From: Fallopia convolvulus
Lineage: Eukaryota > Streptophyta > Magnoliopsida > Caryophyllales > Polygonaceae
Direction: 5' to 3'
DNA length: 64,000 nucleotides
NCBI GenBank assembly: GCA_964016875.1
Contig: OZ024719.1
Span: 26,913,877-26,977,876, forward strand
In this document: piece by piece, positions 22,345 through 32,717 of the stretch
How positions within the stretch are numbered: position 1 is the first letter of the stretch
Layout of the letters: the number at the start of each line of letters is the position of its first letter
Translations under genes and position numbers: made by a program
The notes under the pieces: model-generated
What the model saw: the letters and a program-made list of their open reading frames with translations, nothing else
Databases searched by the model: none
What the model was told of the DNA's origin: nothing

Positions 22345-22690
22345 GGTTTTTGGTGGGATTTTATGGAAAAAGCAGCACCTAGAATACTTGATTTAATGGT
22401 TGAATTTTGCTTGATTGAGAGTGAATTATCAAGAGAGAGGAATGGAATGAGTCATGAGTCTTCCTCTAGACAACACCTTAATTTATAGTGGAAGGAAGCA
22501 CTTTCTTTGATCCACACCTCCATGGATGGACCTATCATGGAAGAGGTGATCCATGAGGGTTGGTCCATGGTGTGTTTCTTGCAAGGGAGGTGGAAGAAGG
22601 AGATTGGCGAAGTGAAAAATTGGGAAAGAAGGGACCTTAGTGGCCATTGTAGGAGGTTGAAGCCATGATTTGCTTCTACGTCAAATCAAT

Positions 22691-23016
22691 TAGGCTCCGT
22701 TCGGCAATTCGATACTTATCGGTGTTGATGCTGATGCTGATGTTGATAATTATGGTTGTTGATGCTGATTTTGGATGTTGATATGAGATGCTGATATCAG
22801 TTGCTTATTTTTCAAATAATCCAAGATATGTTCAGTAAACTGAATTGTTGATATTATAAGCAAGGGTGTAAAAAGGGTGAAAAGTAATTTTATATGGACC
22901 CCACTTACTTATATTTTGGTAGATAGCTTAGCTTATTTGAAATAAGGTGGGGGATGCTGATTATTTTTTCAGCAGATAAGTATCAGAAATAAATACCTTA
23001 TTTCAAATAAGCAAGT
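22691..23016. mobile_element. MITE, left part (split by the Tekay-like element)
   Basis: It starts GGCTCCGTTCGGCAATTC. After the Tekay-like element the sequence resumes as CAAGTGTTGTCGAACATG (41170-41187). The reverse complement of that resumes the inverted repeat (GTTCGACAACACTTG against GTTCGGCAATTCGATACTT). A GATGCTGATGTTGAT-type internal repeat fills its left side, and ATTTGAAATAAGG / CTTATTTCAAATAAG are inverted blocks. The superfamily is undetermined and no clear MITE target duplication was found. Confidence 0.55.
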
Positions 23017-25336
23017 TGTAACACCTCGACTTCCGACGAGGCGCTACTAAGAAATAGACCTTACAAGGTACTATTAATTAGGTTGACAACTACACTGTAG
23101 GACCTTACAACGCGGGCACGACGAGAAAAACATAATAAAACATCCAACCTTTTATTTAATAAAACTTAGAAAACGTAATCATGCATGAATCCCCGAAAGT
23201 CATAAATATTCAAATACGACACAACGCATACTGAAACTGAACTAAACAACCAAAATAATAAATAAAACATACTGCTAACTTCATCTTATCAATAATAAAA
23301 CCAACAACCTAACTATCATAAATGAACTAGTGTAAAACCAATCCCACTATGACACGCGCTCTTTACCGCTCCGGCCCGCCATCTGGCCTCGATTCCTGCA
23401 CGGCTCCCTGGTTCATACCTGGAACTGAAAAATATTCCCCGAAGGGTCAACGTCTAATCTACCAAGCTAGAGAGAATACAGAAATTGTAGAACGGTTTGA
23501 AATCATTTCTAGAGTCAGCATACAAATCCGCAATCGCAATCATAACTCTAAAGGCTAATACCTAAATTAGTTATATCAGTCACACAAAGCCACATACGCA
23601 TTCACAATCATCATCTCATACCATGCAATTCCTCCTTTTTCCACAGTCCGACTTCCAAGGCGCTCATCATCGCGCCGAGTGCAGAGGCAGGCTCTCTCAC
23701 TCCACTTCACAATCTCCCTTCTAACCCCTGGCTAAGCCTCCACTGGAGCACTTGCCAAAAATACACATATAATAATTTCTATTTTGAAGGGGCACGATTT
23801 CCCAGTCACACGGGTCAACGTAGCCAACTCTTCCTCAACACCAACTACGATGGGCCGTGTCGGAAACGGTACCAACACAGAGAAAACGTTCTAAAAATAT
23901 CCTTCCGATAAAACACGTTCAAACCATTTTACACACACAACAATACAAGAAAGTTCAAAATAGTTTTTAAAGGCATTCGGGACTAGTTCCCAAAACCCGT
24001 CCTACAATATCGATACGCAATCTAACAAGAGAGAAAAGAACCGAGCAAGTCGAAAAACGACTTACCTTAAATGAAGAATCTTTGAGGCAATGAATAACTA
24101 GGAGTCCAAGCCAGAGTGTTTCCTAATATAAAAATGAGGATAATTATTATTCGAATTACAAGACTCTAAATTGCCCATAATTAATTAGAACCCCACTAAT
24201 TCACCACCAATCTAAGAACCTAACTTAATTAACTCCAACCAACAGAACACTAGTCCTAGCCATAACCGTATATAACTAGTCTAATGAATAAGTACTAACA
24301 CTCAACTTAATTAATTACTTTACTTGCTTATTCCAGGATGTAAACTTGAACGAATTCCGAACTTGCCTTACTTAAACAATGACCACCATTAGCAATTAGC
24401 TAAGAAGACACAACCTCCCTTTAAGCCAAATTAACCGCACCTAATCGAACACTCCTGCAGATCACAACTTAACTAGCGTTTTAACTAGCCAAACACCAAT
24501 CCACTAGAGTTTCAACCATTAAGCCTAAACCACCAAGATCACCCCCAAATTGTTCGATCAACACCCACATAAAAAAACAATATATCTACATGTTGATCAG
24601 CTTAACACATTAAACCCCAAGACTCACACTTCTGTCTAAAATTTCCAAACCACAAAACTGATCAGAAACCCCACCCTTTAACCTTCGATCGATCCATCAA
24701 TACTCCACCTAGAACAGACTCATAACAAAAAGTGAAGAAATACAAAGGAAAGGGATTGAACATCGACTCACGATGAAGTTGATAGTCGGTAGTTGGTTCT
24801 GCCAATCTCCGGGGACAAGCACGACGGACGATCTACTGCGATAAACGATAATGTAATGCGACCCTCTATCCCACGATGACACTCCTACAACGACAACCCG
24901 ATGACTCAAAGACGAACATAAATCGGTATTGTGCGTCAACAACGATGAGAGTGTGGGAGATCGAACGAACCGAATGGTGAGCGGGGAAAAACAACGAGGA
25001 AAGTGGCGGCGGATTGAATTGGTGTAGAAATAAATTAATGCTGCTAGGTTTTAATTAGATAGGGGTTTTAAAAAAAGGCGATAGAATTTTGATTAATTAA
25101 TCAAACATAACTAGATAAGATCTAGTTAGTTTTGGAGAGAAAAAAAAGAAAACAAAATAGCTAACATAGAGATTATCTAACAATTAGACATGCATTTTAA
25201 AAGATTGTTAAAGAGGGTTATAAATAATAATATTCCTTCCCGTAAGGTTACTTGTGGGTCAAGACATCTCAACTACCTGCAAAATAAGAAAATCATTTTT
25301 CCGACCTAGAAGGAAAAACAAAACCCGGATATTACA
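23017..25336 (-). repeat. Tekay-like 3' LTR (left copy)
   Basis: It starts TGTAACACCTCGACTTCCGA and ends AAACCCGGATATTACA on the plus strand. It is near-identical to 38849-41169. Confidence 0.92.
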
Positions 25337-25365
25337 TATTACCCCCCTTAAGAAAGTTTCGTCCC
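25337..25365 (-). other. Tekay-like polypurine tract
   Basis: The minus strand reads CTTTCTTAAGGGGGGTAATA immediately before the 3' LTR. It is the expected plus-strand primer, and the same tract type precedes the LTRs at 12779 and 59202. Confidence 0.8.
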
Positions 25366-25599
25366 GAAACTTTAATATCGAAGGAAGAGGTATATCGAGG
25401 TTTCACAAACCTCTCCCATTAAGAGAGGTTCGTCCTCGAACCAAAATTTATCGATTAAAAAAATAATACTAAATATCCAACACACGCAACACGACAACCA
25501 AACAGTCAAACAATCAAGTCAAGAGAAAAAGACACTCACACAAACAAATATCGAATATTTGACCTCAGTAACTACTAACACTCCCCTCAAACACATCTA

Positions 25600-26110
25600 T
25601 TAAACCTGAGTAGTGTTTTGAGTAACTCTCTCTCATCCTAAACAAGGTCTCCCAAGTGGCCTCCTCGACTCCCCGTCAAGACTAAAGAATCAGCACCAAA
25701 GGAATCTCTTTGCTCCGCAACTTCTTCATCTGTCGGCCCAGAATCTTCAACGGCTACTCCCGGAAAGTGTGATCTAGTTCTACCTCCAACACCTCATAAT
25801 TGAGTTTGTTACTAGGATTCGAGATATAATGCCTCAGCCGCGAAACGTAGAAAACGGTATGAACTTCGTCCAAATCTGGTGGTAACGCTAACCTGTAGGC
25901 TACCTCTCCCACTCTCTCCAAGATTTCAAACGGGCCAATATATATAGCGAGGTCTCCACTTCCCCTTCACCTCGAATCTTCGGACCCTCTCAGCCAGATA
26001 TGTTTCCCTACCTCAAACTCTAAGTGTCGTCGTCTTTTGTCCGCATAGGACTTTTAGCGGCTCTGCACAACTAGCACGCATTGTCGGATCAAGGCAACCT
26101 TCTCAATGAT
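25600..26110 (-). pseudogene. Tekay-like integrase C-terminus and chromodomain
   Basis: Minus-strand frames read YADKRRRHLEFEVGK, GPFEILERVGEVAYRLALPP, DEVHTVFYVSRLRHYISNPS, LNYEVLEVELDHTF, LRSKEIPLVL and EEATWETLFRMRESY. This is the end of a chromovirus integrase with its chromodomain-type tail, and close kin of 11890-12640. Stop codons interrupt the frame near the basic region and before the chromodomain. It lies about 270 bp from the PPT, its normal place. Confidence 0.85.
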
Positions 26111-26624
26111 CTCTTGGATCAACCTGTCGGATCATCCTAACGAAACCATGTCTTGTTTCCACAACCATACAAAACCTCCTACGTTGTCATTTAGATCAAG
26201 GGGTGCTAAATGTTACTAGAAACAACTCCATTAATTCCAATTGATTTGACCAGTTGCCTACCCAATCCAACACACAAGATCGCAACATCCCCTTCAATGT
26301 TTCAATTGTCTTCACAGACAACCCAGAACTGCGAGTAGTAAGCACTCATGCAGTATAGTCTCGACCCATTGCCTCGTGCCCTTACTACCAAAATCTATTA
26401 ACCATGAATCTCCCCTTTTTAATGGTACCATCATCTGTGCACTCCATTTCATCATTGTGGTTCTCAAAACCCCACATATGTCTTACTACTAGTAAATTTT
26501 CTCCGCCTAGACGACTGATTCTCTCTCTTACGTGACTTAACCATAATACCCTTGAGTTGCTTCTATGGTTATGTTCCTTCATCAAATTTTCTTGTAAGTG
26601 TGGATCATTTGTGTGAAACAACAA
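26111..26624 (-). pseudogene. Decayed pol upstream of the integrase C-terminus
   Basis: No motif can be read with confidence. The stretch ends at the AACAA duplication where the Athila-like element inserted. Confidence 0.35.
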
Positions 26625-28129
26625 TGTTGATAGGGTTTCTCGGCCAACAAATAAATTTGTAAGTCAAGACCCCGCTGAGTATAGCGAAGTCAGGATCGTT
26701 CCACAGGAAGCAAGGTTGTTCGTCTATCAATCTACCAAAAATCAAACAAAAACAATAAAAACACTCATGAGCAGCCTCATTAATGACGTTGTCAGGGTCG
26801 TTAACGAACCACCGAACACAAAACACTTCAAATAACGACCTAATTAAAATCTAATTAAATTCGATACCAAGGCAAGCACTCAGCAACGAAAATTCACTAG
26901 AAATAATTCAAATAAAACAAAGATCTAGGACAAGGGACACCACAACATAGCCAAGCATAAAAACTCGCAAGAAGAAAAGATCATGCCTTTAAACAGATAG
27001 AGTCATCAACTTTCGTTGACTTAGCAAGTAAACTAATAAACTTTCGCGTCTTAATTCACTTAATTGCTTGTTTTGGATCTAAAGCTTGAAACTTTCGTTT
27101 TCAAACAATATCAACCTTCAAGTTACTAACTTCCTCTTTCAATTCAGTTAAAAACTCAAATTACCTCCACTTTCGCTTCGGTATAAGCACAACAAACAAT
27201 TCTCAATTAAAGATAAAAGGCATTCACAATTCAATCTTACTCATCAAACATGCTCAACTATGCCGGGCTTAACCCCGACCCTAGAAAAGGAAACTACTCA
27301 CTAATCATAACTAAGAAACTAAAAACTTCAATCAAAAGAAACATTGAAACAAAACTCAAAACTCGAATTAATAAGAAAATATTATCTTACAGAGATTCAG
27401 AAGAAACCGAAAAACATCAAAATACCGAACCACAATCACGACCAACGAACCCGGTGACTGTCGTCTACCGAGCCTCGGCGGTCCTCTTCCGATCCGACTT
27501 TCTCTCTCTCGGCACTTCCAAAAACCTCCCCCCTAAAAATTCTCTCTAAAAAGCCTCTCCTTTCTATGCTAGATAGAAGGGTATTTATACTAAAAAGATA
27601 AAAACTAAAAAGGCTAAAAGATATAAACTTTCCTAAAAAGATAGAAACAATCACTAAAAGATAGAAATAAAATCTAAAAGATATTAAGACCTAAAATACA
27701 TATTCTAACAACCCCAAAAGATTCTAAAAAGATACTCAACCGACACGGAAATAAATTTTCGCTCAGGATCGGTGAATTATAAAATAAATATCCCAAATCT
27801 TCTTCTTCGTGGCCTCGTTAACGAGTCTTCACAGCCTCGTTAACGAGCCTGGACTTTGTTTTCTTCCACACTTCCTCTTGCGATCTCGAGCTTTGACTTC
27901 TTCAATCTTGCACTCCTCCGTCTCTCGTTGTAATGCTCCAAATTCAACTTCATTTAGCTCCTTTCCTCGCTAAAACCTACAAAATTCACAAAATAGCGTA
28001 GATTCCACTCTTTTCACAGAAATATGCAAAACTATCTAAAAACACTCAAAACTAAACCTAAACTAAACAAAACTAAACCTAATAAGCAAAGAAAACCTAC
28101 TAAAAACTATACTAAAAATGCGAACATCA
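26625..28129 (-). repeat. Athila-like 3' LTR (left copy)
   Basis: It begins TGTTGATAGGGTTTCTCGG and ends ATGCGAACATCA on the plus strand, 1505 bp. It carries exact palindromes TCGTTAACGA at 26798, 27815 and 27837. A further site has decayed to CTCATTAATGA. Confidence 0.93.
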
Positions 28130-28150
28130 AAATACCCCATACTTAGACTT
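28130..28150 (-). other. Athila-like polypurine tract
   Basis: The minus strand reads TAAGTATGGGGTATT directly before the 3' LTR start TGATGTTCGC. The core AAGTATGGGG recurs at three other places in this element. Confidence 0.7.
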
Positions 28151-29883
28151 GCTTGTCCTCAAGCAATAAACAAGACACTAACCAAAACCAAAACAAATCA
28201 TACTCATCAAGACATAGCCATCTTCTAAAAAGCAACATCTACTCATAAGAAAATTATAGCAAAAGACTATTAACATCCTCACACATATATACACTTAAAT
28301 AGACATAAAATAATACAATCCAACCTCTCAAGGGATATAACGTGTTTCACTCAACTCTCAAGTGTTTAGGCTTATAAATTCAATCTCTCAACTCATCTTG
28401 TATACAAAAACTCATAGAAATTGGAACTTATATCACCAATACTCTCCACCCAAGATTTGTCAAAACAAGCAAAGAATCATCAAGAGAACTTAGGCTCAAT
28501 GAAAAACTTCATAGAAGTTTCCATTCGGCTAGGTTGCAATGGGGCTTGGTAATAACAATAAGGAGTGGAAATATTTTGGTCATGTGGTGCTTATAATATC
28601 CGGGAAAAAAAACTCCTAAAAACTCGCATCTCACCAAAAAACTTCATAAAACAACATACCAAACTCACTCTCATTATGCACACTCATTTTCCCTCACCCT
28701 TTATCATCCTAGAAAGTCTCATAACAAAATAAAAGGATCTCTGATATTATCTAGTAAACTCAAATGCACTTCAACTCTTTACTTCCCTTTTATCATTCTC
28801 CTTCTTTTTTTTTCTCTTTTCTTTTTTTTCTTTTCTCGTTGCCTCGTTAACGAGCCCCTATCAGGGTCGTTAACGATCCACCGTATACATTCTTCTTCCT
28901 TTTTTTTCACTACATCCTTCAAAAACTTTATTGTGTGCATTTTTTTCTTATCAAGAGACCTTTCTTACATATAATAACAAGAGACTTCCAATCTACCCTT
29001 CCCAAAATACCCTTCAATTCAAGCAAATATAAGCAACTCTTCTATTTTTAACAAAACACAAAACTTACCTCTCCAATCTAAGTCCTAATTCCCGGATAGG
29101 GTCAAGCTTATCTCGACTAGGGAATAATTTTTGTGGAGCTAAAAATAAAAGGTTTCAGGCTAGAATTGGTTATCAAAAAGAAGGAATAATGTTAAGGTAG
29201 ATAGGGAATAATAGGGCTTATGAAAATAAATTCTCCATCATATGATATTCACAAGTAATGAACTAAAAATCTTATAAGGGTCTCAAGAAATAGATAACCA
29301 TCACAATTCCAAGAGATAATATGCATAAAGAGAGTAAATCACACAAGAAAAGAAGAGGGAATTATGAATGCTCTCCCTATAAGGCAAAAAATATCTCACA
29401 AGGCAAATTTTGTTGGATTGCATCATCTATGCTATAAAGTATATGTGCTCAATTTCATCTAATGCTATTCTCTTCTAAAACCAATAATTTCAAGTTGAGA
29501 ATCCGGCTATACTTTTAAATACATGCTTGCAAGGAATTATATGATTAAGCTAGTGATTGCTATCATAGAACTTAAGAAGGGATATCTATCAATTCTAAAA
29601 CTCTTTTTGGATTTTTCAAATTTTTATTATTTTTTTTTCAATTTTCGATTTTTTTTCATTTGCAACTAAAAGAAATAAAAACTACATAGAACACATAAAC
29701 ACCTAGGACATAAGTTTTCTACTTCTCCCACCCCATACTTAAAATTACAGTGTCCCCACTGTAAGAAAAATAAGAAGAAAAGGGAAAAGAAATAGAAAAG
29801 AAAACAAAAAAGTAAAAAGAAAAAGAAAGACATAAAACTTACAAAAGTGGAAACAAGGAAAAGAAACTTCATCTTGAGCTGAA
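28151..29883. other. Athila-like 3' untranslated region
   Basis: There is no coding sequence. It contains two exact TCGTTAACGA palindromes (28844 and 28867), a CT-rich tract at 28800-28840 and a PPT-like AAGTATGGGG (minus) at 29731-29740. Open frames over the pyrimidine-rich part (29666-29987) have low complexity and are likely chance. Confidence 0.6.
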
Positions 29884-31488
29884 TCAACGGTTCTGTGGAG
29901 GAAAGTAGTGCTCGAAGTTCCCCATGAAGTCGTACATCGTCCTCCAACGCTCAGCGTCTTCCGCCTCTCTCTGACGCTGCCTCTCATCCTCCATCGACAT
30001 GCGAGCGGAATAGACAGTTTCCCATCTATCCATCCTCCGATGAATGTGATCCTGCTGGAGGTGAAGCTGTTGCATCCGTGCAGAAAGATCCTCGGCCCAT
30101 GGTGGTGGTATACTCGATCCTGCGTACTCGAGCTGAGGAGGTGGTGGGTAGTGAGGCTGGAAATGGTCTTTATACATCACCGGGTTGTAAGGCATGAGTC
30201 CATAAGCAGGAGGGTCGACAGGAGCTGGTGGTGGGTTGACAGGGGCTCTCGGCACCTCGTTAACGAAGCTAGGTGCCTCGTTAACAGGGTTGGGATGCGG
30301 CTGGAAGTGGTTGTTAACGAGCCTGGTGGGCTTGTCAATCGAAGATGTTGCCTCCTAAAACCTCTGTGTCGATGTCCTCTTCCTCAAAATTGAGCTCCTC
30401 AGTGCGGTGTCGGCTTCTTCGGTGTCATTGCCTACTACCTCGGTGTCCTCGTCTTCATCTTCTTCTTCATCCTCATCCATGTCGTCCCGCTCAAACCGGG
30501 TTTCACATGGCCTAAGTGAAAGCTCGTCCTCCGGTTTTGGCTCCAATGGGTAGGGATGTCCCGTCCACGCCTCGTACCAATTCGGTACGTAGAGAAGCTC
30601 GTACATGTCGAGGGAGGGTCTAACTACTCGATCTTGAACCTTCACCTTGTATCCTCCCTCGGCTTGAACGAAGATACCGAAACTATACCAATAGTTTTTG
30701 TTGAGGAGTTGGGCGTGAGCCGGTGTGTAGCAGGTGAGATCGACTCCAAGATTCTTAGCCAAGAGGCTAACCAAATTGCCACACCACACCTCCTTGGACT
30801 TGGTAGATTTCTCGAGGTAGTAGAGCCATTCGTACCCCAAGTTCAAGGGGTCGGGCTCCTAAAAAAGGATGGTGTGAAAGCAAGCAACCTTCGTCCTTGT
30901 AGGCCGGTTCAACTCTTTCTTCGGCCAAAATGTTGCGGCGAGGACTCTCAGGATAATCCGGAAGATGGGGTTGACGATGTTTGCCCCGGATAGCGCCGCG
31001 GTGGAGGATTGAACCTCCCCGGTGATGTAGCTCCAAGTGCGGGTCACTCGGTAGTCCTTCAAGCTATAATCTCTAGACGGGTTTGGGAGCTCCAAGATTG
31101 CGTTGAACTCCTCCATTGTGAAGTCACGGTCCTCGTTACCGAGCCGGAACCGAATCCGTCCCGCCGAGGTCTTCGTCGAGAAGTTGGTCACCAAGGTGGC
31201 CAAGAACTCAGATGTGAGGGCCGGATAGTGTGGCAAGTTCTCTTGCTTCAAAAGGTGGGCGGCCCCAAGGATGATGAAAGCATCCTTGACATCCGTGTAG
31301 ATTCCCGTGGTCACATCGCTAGACTTCGAGAACCATCGGGTGTAATGGTCCTTCTCCAGAAACTCTCGATAGCGCCTTACTTGGCTCTGACTGCTCAAAA
31401 TCACATCATCCACTCGGGGTGGAGATGGAGACCTATGGTTCCTCCTCTTCTTCTGAGCTCGGGTGGCGGGTCTGCTTGAACTAGCCAT
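29884..31488 (-). pseudogene. Athila third ORF (ATHILA ORF-1 type), two amber stops
   Basis: The frame runs 535 codons from ATG at 31488 to a stop at 29884-29886 and is broken only by TAG at 30859-30861 and TAG at 30355-30357. The N-terminus is basic and serine-rich. It is followed by a conserved globular part with HYTRWFSKSSDVTTG, IRFRLGNEDRDFTMEEFNAI and LSGANIVNPIFRIILRVLAA, then VPNWYEAWTGHPYPLEPKPE, an acidic stretch (DEDEEEDEDED) and a proline/glutamine-rich tail with PVNPPPAPVDPP. The ARFRLG/FN.I and ...I.A..F...L... pattern is that of the plant-specific Athila ORF that follows pol. Its function is unknown. I see no signal peptide or transmembrane segment, so nothing supports an envelope role. 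Confidence 0.78.
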
Positions 31489-32717
31489 GGATCCTACAAA
31501 ATAATCAAGAATTTTCCAAGATAAGATCCACTCAAAATAAATAGGTACGAGACCCCATACTTGGTCTCAAAATTAACCTCAGAATTATTCGTAAACTACC
31601 CAATTGGGTCGTTCACGATTCTGGGCTCGGATTGATCGATGAAGCATTGCAGGGTCGTTAACGAGCCTGGGTGGGTCGTTAACGAGCCGCCGAGAGCAAA
31701 ACCAGAATTTTCCGAATTTTAATCTACCTTAAATTCAGCACAAATCAAGCATGCAATCTTCTATATTTTTCCACATATCCCTCATTGAGTATAAGCACCC
31801 CATACTTACTCAGTTACCCATCCCGAACATGCTAAAATTACCCCAAATTTTGACATGCAAAGGTTGAACTTTTAGATCTAGAACAAGAAAAATTCATGCT
31901 TTCCTAACTAAAGGATTGCAATAGATAATCTAACATGAATAATCTTTCCTAAAACAATGAACAACCAAGCATAATCAAGAAGTTTCATGGAAAAAAAAAT
32001 CAAGCATGCAATTTCGACCTTTCTAAGAACACGATTCAAGACAAGAAATTTCAACCCTAAAGATAATCAATCATGCAATTTCGAACAAGGGTTTAGAAAT
32101 CATACCGGAGAATCGAGAAATTGAAGAACAAGGGTCGGAATCGGGGTGGTTAACGAGCTTGGCCTCGTCGGTGAACGGTTTCCGAACTCCGGTAATGACG
32201 GCCTCTCGGTGGTCGGTGGAGGGGGATTCCGATTCGGTGGGAGAGAAGGGAGAGGGATTGAGAGCTTTTTGGGTTTGGGAGAGTGTGAATTTGAGAGGGT
32301 AGTGGTAGATTTGGGGAAGGGGTAAAAGGGGTTTATATAGGAGGGGAAAGGGTAGAAGGGGGGGGGGGGGGCTAGGGTTAAAAAAGATAGATTAGGTTAG
32401 AATTCTTACCTGCCCCGTATCTTGACGAGTCGGGTCTTCGGACCGGGTCGTTAACGACCCTGGGTGGGTCGTTAACGAGCCACCATGGCCTCTTGGAGTG
32501 ATTTTTCGATCCCTTTCTCCTGAAATCTTGTTAGCTCAAAAATTCTAATTTCTATCCTAACTAAAACTAAAAAGAAAAACAAAAGATAGCTAAGAAATAA
32601 TCTAAAAAGAAAATAAAAATAAAAATAAAAGAAAAGCTAAACCTATTCTAAAAAGCGGGTTGCCTCCCGTAAGCGCTATGTTTAACGTCGTTAGCCCGAC
32701 GAGCTCCCTTGCTAGTC
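31489..32717. other. Non-coding spacer where pol would be expected
   Basis: It holds four exact TCGTTAACGA palindromes (31655, 31676, 32448, 32469), a near-copy (32147) and two PPT-like AAGTATGGGG sites on the minus strand (31553-31562, 31798-31807). The gag-proximal edge reads AAACATAGCGCTTACGGGAG followed by GCAACCC (minus), a motif usually seen after pol in Athila elements. This implies a clean loss of pol. A poly-G run is at about 32359-32371. Confidence 0.6.

Noticed and set aside
29666..29987. Minus-strand frames rich in Phe/Leu looking like membrane proteins
   Set aside because: They are translations of a pyrimidine-rich tract in the 3' untranslated DNA of the Athila-like element and overlap the real third ORF end.
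29884..31488. Envelope gene of an endogenous retrovirus
   Set aside because: The position after pol fits an env-like ORF, but no signal peptide, transmembrane helix or glycoprotein pattern is visible.
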